The translations under genes were made by a program, and so were the position numbers. Shown in pieces: positions 33,445 through 41,342 of a stretch of DNA of 50,739 nucleotides (within the stretch, counting starts at the first letter, position 1; each line of letters begins with the position of its first letter). The DNA lies in contig NZ_JAVAMS010000007.1 in NCBI RefSeq assembly GCF_030730945.1, forward strand, positions 1-50,739, given 5' to 3'. The notes under the pieces were generated by a model. The model did not search any database, was not told the origin of the DNA, and worked only from the letters and a program-made list of their open reading frames with translations. The DNA is from Aurantiacibacter poecillastricola (GTDB taxonomy: Bacteria; Pseudomonadota; Alphaproteobacteria; Sphingomonadales; Sphingomonadaceae).

Positions 33445-33654
33445 ATGGCATTCGATTACGAAGACGTAGGCACATTCGGCAGCAAGCGCGCGGCCGAAGA
33501 CTGGGCTCACCGAAACAAGGTGGACCTACGCGACTTGCACATCCGCAACGCCGGAGGCGACCAGGTCGAGGTCGGCATCCGCAAGAGCGGTTACGACGAC
33601 AAGGAGAAATACGACAACCGCCACGGAGAACGGCGGGACGGATTCTGGCGCTGA
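33445..33654 (+). CDS. Small hydrophilic hypothetical protein, 69 aa
   Basis: AAGGAGG lies about 6 nt before the ATG. Very charged, with MAFDYEDVGTFGSKRAAEDW and a KEKYDNRHGERRDGFW tail; no membrane segment. Last of the closely spaced genes after the relaxase; a hairpin (GGGCGC-acgc-GCGCCC, 33663-33678) follows. Confidence 0.6.
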   Translation: MAFDYEDVGTFGSKRAAEDWAHRNKVDLRDLHIRNAGGDQVEVGIRKSGYDDKEKYDNRHGERRDGFWR

Positions 33655-33790
33655 CGCCGGACGGGCGCACGCGCGCCCGAACCTTTCCGCAAGGCACAGT
33701 CCTTCGGAAAAACCACCCCGCGAGGGGCCTAACGCGCCGTCGGCGCGCCAACCAGTCCGGGCGACCGGAAGAAGAAAAGGGAAACGACAG

Positions 33791-34153
33791 ATGTTGAAGA
33801 AGATGATGATCGCCGCCGCATTCGCGGGCGCATTCATGGCCGTACCCGCGGCCGCGCAGGACGCTGGCGATGATGCCCATGCGGAGCACCAGGCAGCCGT
33901 CGCGTCGGCCGTGGCCGACGGCACCAACAAGGCAGCGGGCAACGTCGCCCGGCAGATGCTCGATATGGTCGCAAAGGAAGCGAAGATGCGCGCCGCGATC
34001 GACCAGAGCGGGGCGGCCAAGAAGCGTCTCATCTCGCTCAACGACGCGGTCCGCTGCGCCGACTGCGAGGAGGAAAAACACCATAAGTGCGACGACGCCA
34101 AGTGCGACGACGCGGCGAAGTGCAAGAAAGCGAAATGCCAAGGCAAGGCATGA
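33791..34153 (+). CDS. Exported protein with Cys/His-rich tail, 120 aa
   Basis: A clear signal peptide (MLKKMMIAAAFAGAFMAVPA, cleavage likely after AAAQ or AAA) precedes a helical region. The last 35 residues contain six Cys among Lys, Asp and His (CADCEEEKHHKC then repeated DDAKC-like units), which suggests periplasmic metal binding or disulfide formation. Not recognised as a family. The stop overlaps the next ATG, so it is coupled to a zinc-ribbon membrane protein. Confidence 0.65.
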   Translation: MLKKMMIAAAFAGAFMAVPAAAQDAGDDAHAEHQAAVASAVADGTNKAAGNVARQMLDMVAKEAKMRAAIDQSGAAKKRLISLNDAVRCADCEEEKHHKCDDAKCDDAAKCKKAKCQGKA

Positions 34154-34617
34154 GAATGAACGGAGGGGTCGTGATCGTCGACGAGCCGCAAGTGCAATGC
34201 CCCTTTTGCCGGGGTTTCATGCCGGGCTGGCTATCGCGCTATCCCGGCAAGGCCTGCACGCTCTGTGAGCGGCCCCTCCTTCTCGTTCCTTCTGCATCGT
34301 CCGTTCGACACCGCTCGATTCTGAGCGCCCTCGACGTCGCCAAAGTCATCATGCTGCCGGTCATGGTCGGCGCGACCATTTCGTTCGGGTTCGGTCGCCT
34401 TGGCATCGACGGCTTCGCGCAGATCGTCGCTGCCAGCCTCCTCGCCTGGGGGATGATCGATGTCTGGGACGGAACGGCAGGGCTGAAGACGGGCATCGAC
34501 AAGGTGAAGAAGCAGATCCGCCGCGGCGCCGCCGCGCGCAAGATGTCGATCGCCAAGACCATCTTCGGGCTGTCGTCGACCATCCTGGGCGGGCTTGGCC
34601 TGCTGATGGCGAGCTGA
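34150..34617 (+). CDS. Zinc-ribbon membrane protein, 155 aa
   Basis: Begins in the previous stop (ATGA). CPFC near residue 17 and CTLC near 37 form a zinc ribbon; two or three hydrophobic segments follow (VIMLPVMVGATISFGFG, FAQIVAASLLAWGMI, IFGLSSTILGGLGLLMA). Probably an inner-membrane protein with a cytoplasmic metal-binding head. Family and role unknown; it lies at the end of the transfer region. Confidence 0.65.
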   Translation: MRMNGGVVIVDEPQVQCPFCRGFMPGWLSRYPGKACTLCERPLLLVPSASSVRHRSILSALDVAKVIMLPVMVGATISFGFGRLGIDGFAQIVAASLLAWGMIDVWDGTAGLKTGIDKVKKQIRRGAAARKMSIAKTIFGLSSTILGGLGLLMAS

Positions 34618-34619
34618 CG

Positions 34620-35078
34620 ATGGGCATCGACGATCGTGAATACATGAAGGAACGATACCGCAGGCGCGGGGGAGCCGTCGGTATACCTATCTGGCGCGAT
34701 CGCCACGCTCGCATGGAATATGACGAGGCGGACATGGTCGCCGGCCGTTATCGCGCACAAGCCGGCTCGATGCTTCGCCTGGGTCCTACCAGCTCCGCAA
34801 CCGGTTCGAGAAAGAACATGCTCGCCGCGGCTGCGCTCGGGTTTGCCGCGATCGTTGTCAAAAGCCTTGGAAAACGGGATTCCGTGCCAGATAGAGCGAG
34901 ATTCTCATTTCGTGTGGCGGGTGGCAGGCCCAATTTACGCGGTAAAACAATAACGTACCGAGAATGCGCGCTCCGATCGACATTTTTTTGTCAATCGAGC
35001 AAACCGCGAATTCTCGGATCGCAACAGTGGATGACCGGAACCGGAGAAATCTGCACGATTACTGGGTTGGCTGCCTGA
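34620..35078 (+). CDS. Hypothetical protein, possibly frameshifted, 152 aa
   Basis: Starts 2 nt after the previous stop with MGIDDREYMKERYRRRGG, a convincing charged N-terminus. A hydrophobic stretch (AAAALGFAAIVVKSLG) follows near residue 75. Beyond that the reading frame gives an implausible Arg/Ser-rich tail, while the +1 frame gives a better-looking segment (ENGIPCQIERDSHFVWRVAG) ending at 34953. A one-base shift near 34870 may have replaced the original C-terminus. The N-terminal half is credible, the rest doubtful. Confidence 0.45.
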   Translation: MGIDDREYMKERYRRRGGAVGIPIWRDRHARMEYDEADMVAGRYRAQAGSMLRLGPTSSATGSRKNMLAAAALGFAAIVVKSLGKRDSVPDRARFSFRVAGGRPNLRGKTITYRECALRSTFFCQSSKPRILGSQQWMTGTGEICTITGLAA

Positions 35079-35134
35079 TTCTGCCGGTGCTGCTTTATGC
35101 GATCGTGCGGCTTTTAATTCATCTAGCAAGCTAG
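34964..35134 (+). CDS. Possible single-span membrane peptide, 56 aa
   Basis: An ATG frame overlapping the doubtful end of the previous gene. It starts MRAPIDIFLS, has a polar middle, then WVGCLILPVLLYAIVRLLI, a strong transmembrane segment close to the C-terminus. No good Shine-Dalgarno sequence. If the previous gene really ends at 34953, this one follows it after 10 nt, which would suit an operon. Confidence 0.4.
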   Translation: MRAPIDIFLSIEQTANSRIATVDDRNRRNLHDYWVGCLILPVLLYAIVRLLIHLAS

Positions 35135-35178
35135 CCGGGGGTCACGACCGAGCGAGGCGATCCGCTGGTTGGCTCTCA

Positions 35179-35898
35179 TCAAACCTCAGCTACAGCGAAT
35201 TCGGGCGAGCCTGCCCAGGTAAGCTCCCAAGTCGCTCCTTGTCGGATGTTCTGGACAAGTGTCGTGCGGAACGCCGCCAGGCAGCTTCCATCGGCCCGGC
35301 GTGACGAGGGGTAGACAACACCGCCAAGATCGGCGCCTCGCAGTTCCCGCGCCAGTTTCTGGCCGGCTGCATGACCACTCTCCTCAACGGGATCGAGATA
35401 GTCTGCACCGTCCTGGGCTCGCAGGTCCACGAAAGGTCCCAGAAACCCTGCGATCAGTTCGCGGTACCGCGTGACGTTCTCGTAGCGGCCGACGTTATCC
35501 AGTTCGCGGGTCAGATGGTGCCCGACTTCCGCCACCGCGGTCTCCTTCGGCGCATCGCCGAACGCCGCGTACCATGCACCACGATTGCCGTCGTTGAAGC
35601 GGCTGCCTTGCGGGCGCGTGTAGCAGAACGCGGCGTTCACATAGGTCCAGCCATAGCCGTAAGCGGATGTCAGCAGTTCGTCCTGCCGCACATCGGACGG
35701 TAGCGGCATATCCTCGTTCTGCCGCATCGAGGTCTTTCGCTCGATCTCCTCCAGAAGGGCGAGTGCGGCGTCCGTGTCCGCAAGTGGAGCCATCGCGGGC
35801 TCTTCGATATAGGCTGTGCTTATCAGCCGGATTGTCGCCGGTTCGACGATCTCAACAAGCGGTAATCCTCGTGGGACCGTGTTTTTGACAAGCTGCAC
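35179..35898 (-). CDS. RES-domain toxin, 239 aa
   Basis: SRFNDGNRGAWYAAFGDAP, followed by ETAVAEVGHHLTREL, is the hallmark of RES toxins, whose conserved Arg, Tyr and Glu form the active site that degrades NAD+ by phosphorolysis. A preceding YGWTYVNAAFCYTRPQG and a later DLGGVVYPSSRRADGSCLA are also family features. The start is 7 nt after the antitoxin stop on the same strand. The N-terminal 60 residues are somewhat longer than in minimal RES proteins. With the Xre-type antitoxin this is a complete type II toxin-antitoxin pair, which would stabilise the element. Confidence 0.85.
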   Translation of the reverse strand: MQLVKNTVPRGLPLVEIVEPATIRLISTAYIEEPAMAPLADTDAALALLEEIERKTSMRQNEDMPLPSDVRQDELLTSAYGYGWTYVNAAFCYTRPQGSRFNDGNRGAWYAAFGDAPKETAVAEVGHHLTRELDNVGRYENVTRYRELIAGFLGPFVDLRAQDGADYLDPVEESGHAAGQKLARELRGADLGGVVYPSSRRADGSCLAAFRTTLVQNIRQGATWELTWAGSPEFAVAEV

Positions 35899-35905
35899 GG
35901 CCGCC

Positions 35906-36316
35906 TCACAGGCCGCCGCGCAGCGCGTCGATATGCTGACGGACCGCCGCCATTGCAGGAATACCGCCGGCGATCATCATATCAACCGGCCGCCGGCCAT
36001 TGTAGGGCGCGCCTTTGTTGGCCAGCGTCGGCCACTCGGTGGTAAGCGGCCCGTTGAACAATAGCCGCAACCCCTTGAAGATGCCGATTATGAGGCTTGC
36101 GCGCGTGACCTTGTCGCGATCGAGGCGACCCTTGAACGCATCCTGCTTCATCCGGTCCCAAGTAGCTTGGGGAACATCGAACAGCGCTGCACCTTCCTGA
36201 CCGGACAAATCCCAGTGCTGGGCGGCGCGAACCACAGCTTTCACGATCACGGAGACCTGCTCGCGATCGGCGATCGGGGCGACCTGTGGACGCATTAATT
36301 CCTGAACGCTTGTCAT
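35906..36316 (-). CDS. Xre/MbcA/ParS-family antitoxin (DUF2384), 136 aa
   Basis: The N-terminal helices form an Xre-like DNA-binding region. The C-terminal half, with LIIGIFKGLRLLFNGPLTTEW and NKGAPYNGRRPVDMMIAGG, is the toxin-binding MbcA/ParS domain whose GxxPxxxM-like end blocks the RES active site. GAGGTG precedes the ATG by 5 nt. Promoter and palindromic operator lie just upstream, as expected for autoregulation. Confidence 0.85.
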   Translation of the reverse strand: MTSVQELMRPQVAPIADREQVSVIVKAVVRAAQHWDLSGQEGAALFDVPQATWDRMKQDAFKGRLDRDKVTRASLIIGIFKGLRLLFNGPLTTEWPTLANKGAPYNGRRPVDMMIAGGIPAMAAVRQHIDALRGGL

Positions 36317-36327
36317 GTTTCACCTCT

Positions 36328-36351
36328 TATGATAGAGATATTTATATCATA
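36328..36351 (-). promoter_or_regulatory. Operator/promoter of the RES/Xre pair
   Basis: TATGAT and ATCATA arms face each other around GATATTTATATC-like AT-rich DNA (nested 5-bp arms GATAT/ATATC). The segment sits 12 nt upstream of the antitoxin start and contains TATAAA- and TATGAT-like -10 candidates, fitting autorepression by the antitoxin-toxin complex. Confidence 0.6.
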
Positions 36352-36479
36352 TGGAACTTGATTGCAAGCGTGGTCGGACGCGCAAGCAAGGCAGGCCACC
36401 ATGTCGAAGAACATTTGGATCGAGAACCCGGCCAACCCAATAGAATCAGCCTGCAATTTCGAAAGCTCCGTTTCCTACG

Positions 36480-39400
36480 ATGCCCTCCTCGACAATCATC
36501 AAGATACCATCGGACGACAAGGCCTTCGAAGAGAACTGCGTGCCGCTGTTCTGCGGCGTCCTGAAAGACCCGAACGTCAAGCTCGTCGGCACGCGGGGCA
36601 AAGCCCAATCGGGGATCGATCTGACCGGCAGGCGCGACCGCGATCCGACGCAGCTGGTCGGTATCCAGTGCAAGCTCATCACGCGTGGCGGAAAGCTTAC
36701 CGAGGAGATCGTCCGCGCTGACTTCGACAAAGCCCTGCAGATCACTCCGGCGCTGACCGAATTCATCGTCGCCACCACCGCAAACGACGATCTCGAATAC
36801 GACCGCATTGCGAACACGCTGTCGCAGGAACAGGCGGCGCTCGGACGCCGGATCGACGTTCAGGTCTGGGGATGGGACACGCTCCAACCGAAAATTCGCG
36901 CGAATAAGGCGGCGCTCGATGCGTTCGATCCCGGTCACAGCGCATCGACCGATCGCATTGTGGCCTTGGGAGAGGAATCTCTCGAGCGCCATGGTGAAAC
37001 GAAGGCTGCCGTCGATCGCGGGTTCGAGATGCAGCAACGCATCCTGACAACGGTGACGGCCATCGATGCGGGCCGCAGCGGCGAACTGGATGTTCACCTC
37101 GATCTCCAGATCGATGGGTATCGTGACATCCTCAACGGCGGCAAGCCGCGCACCGCGCTCGGCCTGCTCGAGAACCTCGAAGCAAAACTGACCGCAAACA
37201 GTTCCGCCGCGATACGCGCTCGAACTCGCGCCAATATCGGCCTCGCCTACCAGCGGCTCGGCGATGACGAGCGCGCCGGCGAACTGCTTCTCGAAGCCTA
37301 CGAGCTCAATCCCGACGATCCGAGAGTGGCGACCAATCGCGCCCTTGGCCTTCAGCTTCTCGGACGCTTCGAGGAGTCTGCGCAGTGGGCACACGGCCGG
37401 CTGCGGGAAGATCCCTCCGACGAACACGCCGCCGCCTTCCTGCTTCAGGCGGCGACGTTTGTCGCGGACCTGGGCGATCCGAGTGCGGATATCCCCGAAG
37501 CGCTCTGTAAAAGCGAGCTGGTCCGTATCTATCGCTGCGCCTTCTTGCGCTCATGTGACCGCGAAGACGAATGGCGGCAACTGGCGATCGAGAACTGGCA
37601 GGACAATCCTGACAGCCTTCCCGCGGGCCGGCTTGCCGGCGATGCCTATCTCGAGATCGCGATCGGCGATGGCCGGTTCGAACGCTCGGCGAAGATTGAT
37701 TCCGCCAGGCAGGAAGCGCTCCTATCTGCGCGCGACCTCCTGCAAAGCTACTGGGACGAGGTGCGGCAATACGAAAACGCCAATCAGACCACGTACAATT
37801 GCGTCGCCTGCAATCTGATCACCGCCTATCGCGCTCTTGGCCATCCCGAGAAAGCCGACACGATCGCCGCACAATTGCTTGCGGTCGTTCCTAGCGACGA
37901 GAACGCGCTGATGAACGCGGCCTACGCATCGATGGACCAAGGGCATCATCAGATCGCACTGGGCCATGCTCACAAGCTCGAGGATGGATCGGCGAAGACC
38001 GCGCTGATGTTGCATATCTGGTCGGCCCAATCCGACTGGGCGAGCATCCTGGACTACAAATCCGAGGAACGGCGCAGCGCCTTATCGGAAGGCGTCCAGG
38101 AGCAATACGACGCAATGGTTTTCCGCGCGACCTACGCGGCCAACACTTCGCTCGATTGCCGCGAAGACGCGGATATCCTGCTGGCACGCTGGCCGGCCTC
38201 GCTGCCGGTGCACGTTACGGTTGCCGATGCCCTCAGCCATCGCGGTTCGGACCGCTTGGGTGACGTGATCGACAGAGCGATGGGGCTGGTCACCGATGCT
38301 ACGAACTTTGGCCATCGATCGATGCTCGCGCACCTGTTCTACCTCGAAGAGCGATGGGACGATGTCATCGAAACGCTCAGCGGCTTCGTTGCGCACGATC
38401 GCGACACCGTACAGCTGTCCTGGCTGGCCCTTTCGCATGCAAACAGCGACGAGCGAACCAGGGCGAGCACCTTCTTCCGCGAACTTTCCCCCGAATTGCT
38501 CACAACCTCGAAATACGCCCGCCTTGCGGGAGCGGCCGAGCACAACCGCGGTGATGTGAAAGCGGCTGAGCGGTATCTTCGCATGGCAATAGCCGACGAC
38601 CCCAACGATCTGCGCGCGCACCTGCTGCTGCAAAGCGCACTTCAGCGCGCAAACAGGTCCAGCGACGCGCAAGATCACATCCTGCCGCTCGATGAAACGA
38701 AGCTTGTCGGAAAAGCTCATGATCGCCTGCGACTGGCGATGATTCTGCGCCATTTCGGAGAAGCAGACCGCGCACTCGAGATGGCATACGCTGTCGCATC
38801 GCAAAATCGCGGGGATCGCGAGGTCGTCGCGTCGTATCCCGGCCTGATCTTTACCGACGAGAAACTTCCCTCGTCGATTTCGATGGCCGACGGACTGGGG
38901 CCCAACTTCTGGTTCAGGCTCGAGGGCGTCGATGGCGAGGAACCCGTCGAGGGCATTCTCAGCGACGAGCCGATCCCGGAGGTCCAGACTTTTCCGGGAA
39001 CCCATGCTCTCACGGCGGCGCTCGCAGGCAAGGTTGTCGGCGACAGCGTGACCCTCCCGCAGAACATGGGGCCAGACCTCGTCTACGAAGTGAAAGAGGC
39101 GAAGCACAGATACATCTGGCTGCTCCACGATATCATGCACACGCACGGGGCCCGGTTTCCCGAAGAGACCGCGATGTTCTCGCTGAAAACCAGGGAAGGG
39201 GATGTCCAGCCCATCCTCGACATGGCGAAGGAGATGTCGGAACGCGGGCGCTCGATTATCGATGTCTATCTCGAAAATGCGATACCGCTTGCTGCCGTCG
39301 CTCCGATGTGCCGCAAGAACATTATTGAGATGGCAGACCACCTCGTCATCATCGGCGAGAATCTGAGAACCTGCCTCGGCGATCACGATGAACGCAACAG

Positions 39401-40424
39401 CGCGCAGCAGGCGGTCATCGAGGGCAAGGACCAGGGTGCGGTTCTGGACACGATCGCAGTCTGGCGCGCGAGCCAGCTCGGGGTGCTGGACGATCTACGC
39501 GATTGGTTCGGAACACTCTGTGTCGCGCAATCCACGTTCGATGAACTGCTGGAACTGCGATCGAGCTCGGAATTCGCATCTCGGCGGGATACCGGGTTCC
39601 TCGGCTATCACGAAGGCAAGCACTTTCGTAGCGAGCTTTCCGCAGACGAGGCTGGCGCGCAGAAAGCACGGATCGATGCGGCGCTGGCGGACATCCAGCG
39701 CTGCTGCGAGATTGTCCCCGTCGACGATTCCCAGACGCTCGAAGGCGGGTGGAAATCCGCACTGGCCGAGAACTCCTTGCTCCTCGATCCGATCTTGGCC
39801 ACGCGCGAACGCGCTTGCCTGCTGCTTTCCGAAGAATTGAACACCAAACAGCTGGCACATCAGCTCGGCATCGCACGCACTTCGTGGCTGCAGGCCACCT
39901 TGATGACGATGGCCGAACAAGGCGCGCTCGCAAACAGAAGCTATTACCGCGTGACCGCCCGGCTCGCTGTCTCGCGCCACGGGCACGTGTCGCTCAGCGG
40001 AGACGCACTGCTCGGCATTCTCCTGCTCGACGATGAGTTTGCCTTCGAGTATTTCGGAGCCGCGAGCCGCTACATCGGCGGCGCGAAAGCCGAGCCGGCC
40101 TCGCATATCGAGGCGGTGAAAGGCTTCGCACTCGCCGTTGCATCCGCCGAACTGCCTGAATGGCAAAAAGGGCGAGCCTTGGGCTTGTTGATTGGTCGTC
40201 TTATCGCCGGCCGATCGGACTGGCATCCACTCCTGTTCGTTCTCGAACTGCAGCTGAGAGCTTTGCGAGCACGCACTGCGAATGCGCGCTGGGCGCACGA
40301 TTATCTCGTCGACTGGTTGCGGGGGCATTTCATCGATATTGAAAAAATTCGCGACGATCCACGGCTAACAAAGCACGAGCGTAAGCATCGACGAAATGGG
40401 AAGAAAGTCCAAGATATAGGTTAG
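36480..40424 (+). CDS. Mrr-like nuclease / TPR / GreAB-C / PIN multidomain protein, 1314 aa
   Basis: Residues 1-130: restriction-endonuclease-like domain with GIDLTGRRDRDP and LVGIQCKLITRGG (D...QxK, Mrr-type). About 200-800: many TPR-like helical hairpins. About 830-885: a small domain, LTAALAGKVVGDSVTLP and YEVKEAKHRY, like the GreA/GreB C-terminal domain. About 985-1150: a PIN-like RNase region with AVLDTIAVWRASQLGVLDDL and AQSTFDELLELR. TPR-GreAB-C-PIN proteins have been proposed from comparative genomics as bacterial conflict components; the Mrr-like N-terminus would add DNA cleavage to RNA cleavage. The gene stands alone beside a toxin-antitoxin pair. The first ATG after an in-frame stop is used. 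Defence role inferred, not shown. Confidence 0.75.
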   Translation: MPSSTIIKIPSDDKAFEENCVPLFCGVLKDPNVKLVGTRGKAQSGIDLTGRRDRDPTQLVGIQCKLITRGGKLTEEIVRADFDKALQITPALTEFIVATTANDDLEYDRIANTLSQEQAALGRRIDVQVWGWDTLQPKIRANKAALDAFDPGHSASTDRIVALGEESLERHGETKAAVDRGFEMQQRILTTVTAIDAGRSGELDVHLDLQIDGYRDILNGGKPRTALGLLENLEAKLTANSSAAIRARTRANIGLAYQRLGDDERAGELLLEAYELNPDDPRVATNRALGLQLLGRFEESAQWAHGRLREDPSDEHAAAFLLQAATFVADLGDPSADIPEALCKSELVRIYRCAFLRSCDREDEWRQLAIENWQDNPDSLPAGRLAGDAYLEIAIGDGRFERSAKIDSARQEALLSARDLLQSYWDEVRQYENANQTTYNCVACNLITAYRALGHPEKADTIAAQLLAVVPSDENALMNAAYASMDQGHHQIALGHAHKLEDGSAKTALMLHIWSAQSDWASILDYKSEERRSALSEGVQEQYDAMVFRATYAANTSLDCREDADILLARWPASLPVHVTVADALSHRGSDRLGDVIDRAMGLVTDATNFGHRSMLAHLFYLEERWDDVIETLSGFVAHDRDTVQLSWLALSHANSDERTRASTFFRELSPELLTTSKYARLAGAAEHNRGDVKAAERYLRMAIADDPNDLRAHLLLQSALQRANRSSDAQDHILPLDETKLVGKAHDRLRLAMILRHFGEADRALEMAYAVASQNRGDREVVASYPGLIFTDEKLPSSISMADGLGPNFWFRLEGVDGEEPVEGILSDEPIPEVQTFPGTHALTAALAGKVVGDSVTLPQNMGPDLVYEVKEAKHRYIWLLHDIMHTHGARFPEETAMFSLKTREGDVQPILDMAKEMSERGRSIIDVYLENAIPLAAVAPMCRKNIIEMADHLVIIGENLRTCLGDHDERNSAQQAVIEGKDQGAVLDTIAVWRASQLGVLDDLRDWFGTLCVAQSTFDELLELRSSSEFASRRDTGFLGYHEGKHFRSELSADEAGAQKARIDAALADIQRCCEIVPVDDSQTLEGGWKSALAENSLLLDPILATRERACLLLSEELNTKQLAHQLGIARTSWLQATLMTMAEQGALANRSYYRVTARLAVSRHGHVSLSGDALLGILLLDDEFAFEYFGAASRYIGGAKAEPASHIEAVKGFALAVASAELPEWQKGRALGLLIGRLIAGRSDWHPLLFVLELQLRALRARTANARWAHDYLVDWLRGHFIDIEKIRDDPRLTKHERKHRRNGKKVQDIG

Positions 40425-40548
40425 TAGTGATCGAATGCAAAAACGAAATTTTTTGACGTTGCGCCGGACAATTCGAAGTAACCATCAGTAACATCTGCAA
40501 ATTGAGCCGGAAACCTATTGCCAATAGCGCACTAAAGGACACTTTGAA

Positions 40549-40576
40549 ACGACGCCGAGCTGCCGCTCGGCGTCGT
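40549..40576. terminator. Strong hairpin between convergent genes
   Basis: ACGACGCCGAGC-tgcc-GCTCGGCGTCGT, a perfect 12-bp stem. On the minus strand it is followed by TTTCAAAG, so it probably ends the transcript of the gene at 40610. Confidence 0.7.
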
Positions 40577-40609
40577 AGGTAGTCTCATTCAATCGAGGTC
40601 GGACAAGGG

Positions 40610-40858
40610 TTAGCCGTTGCAAGAATACTCGAATTGCGCGGCGTAGTAGCCAGCATTCTGGATTATGCGAATGACGTTAAACGATGCCAGGCCGCCATTC
40701 GATGCGCAAATGTTCTGCGCGCCTTGCTCGGCCGCAGCAATTGCCTGTCCGACTTCGGGTAGAAATGGCCCGATATCCGTTTGCTGAGCAACCGCGGCAG
40801 AAGAGCCAAATGCGATTGCAGCCGAGAGTGCCAGAACCTTCGTTTTAGTTTTGAACAT
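40610..40858 (-). CDS. Small exported protein behind a cobalamin riboswitch, 82 aa
   Basis: Minus strand. A signal peptide (TKVLALSAAIAFGSSAAVAQ) is followed by about 55 mature residues with two Cys (near NICASNGG and the C-terminal YSCNG) that could form a disulfide. GGAGA lies upstream of the ATG, and a strong hairpin follows the stop. The only upstream regulatory feature on this strand is a complete cobalamin riboswitch about 200 nt away, with no other gene between. That makes it a candidate B12-repressed periplasmic protein, for example a corrinoid binder. Family not recognised. Confidence 0.65.
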   Translation of the reverse strand: MFKTKTKVLALSAAIAFGSSAAVAQQTDIGPFLPEVGQAIAAAEQGAQNICASNGGLASFNVIRIIQNAGYYAAQFEYSCNG

Positions 40859-41342
40859 GGTATTTTCTCCGTGGGCTCTGAGCCCTTCACGCCGATATAG
40901 TGGCTTGGATCTCCGGACCTCGGCCGAGCAGCCTGGTCAACGAACGCGATACGCCGACCGGGCGTGCTCGGAGCAATCCAAGCCGCTTATCGTCGCTCCG
41001 ACGAAAATGATTCCGCGCCCGACCAATCCCATGAATCAGGCAAGAGCGACTCGCTCCGGTCGGTCTCCTGGCTCGCGGGTCATCACTTGAAATACACCTT
41101 CCCGAACCAAACAATCAGTCCAGTGGTTGCGGAGTGACCCGCCAGTATTTCTCGCTCGCCGCTTACAGTTGCAGGGACAGCCGCAGATTTGACCTTGGAG
41201 GGCCTCACTGTGTTCCCGTTACCGGTGCGAACTTGAAGCTGAATGCGCGCAACTTTGCATGCAGCTAGCTTGTTGTATCGGTTCGTACCTTAAAAAAGAA
41301 GGGGCGAAGGGATCATATGCGTCGAACGGTGCGGAAACATCG
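40859..41342. other. 484-nt leader region with riboswitch 1
   Basis: Holds the riboswitch (41061-41232), a leader of about 200 nt to the small exported gene, and upstream DNA with a T-rich run on the minus strand that may terminate the btuF-like transcript. The leader downstream of the aptamer resembles the one after riboswitch 2 (shared CGCGCCC, CCAATCCCATGA and GGCAAGAGCGAC blocks on the + strand). Confidence 0.6.
41061..41232 (-). promoter_or_regulatory. Cobalamin riboswitch 1
   Basis: Read on the minus strand: GCACCGGTAACGGGAA, GTGAGG, CTGTCCCTGCAACTGTAAGC, an AACCACTGG box, GGGAAGGTG and finally GACCCGCGAGCCAGGAGACC, in the order of the B12 aptamer. Adenosylcobalamin-type aptamers normally repress transport or synthesis genes. 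Downstream is only the small exported protein gene. Confidence 0.9.

Noticed and set aside
38082..39386. A 434-codon minus-strand frame opposite the large defence-like gene
   Set aside because: The + strand frame has recognisable domains through this segment.
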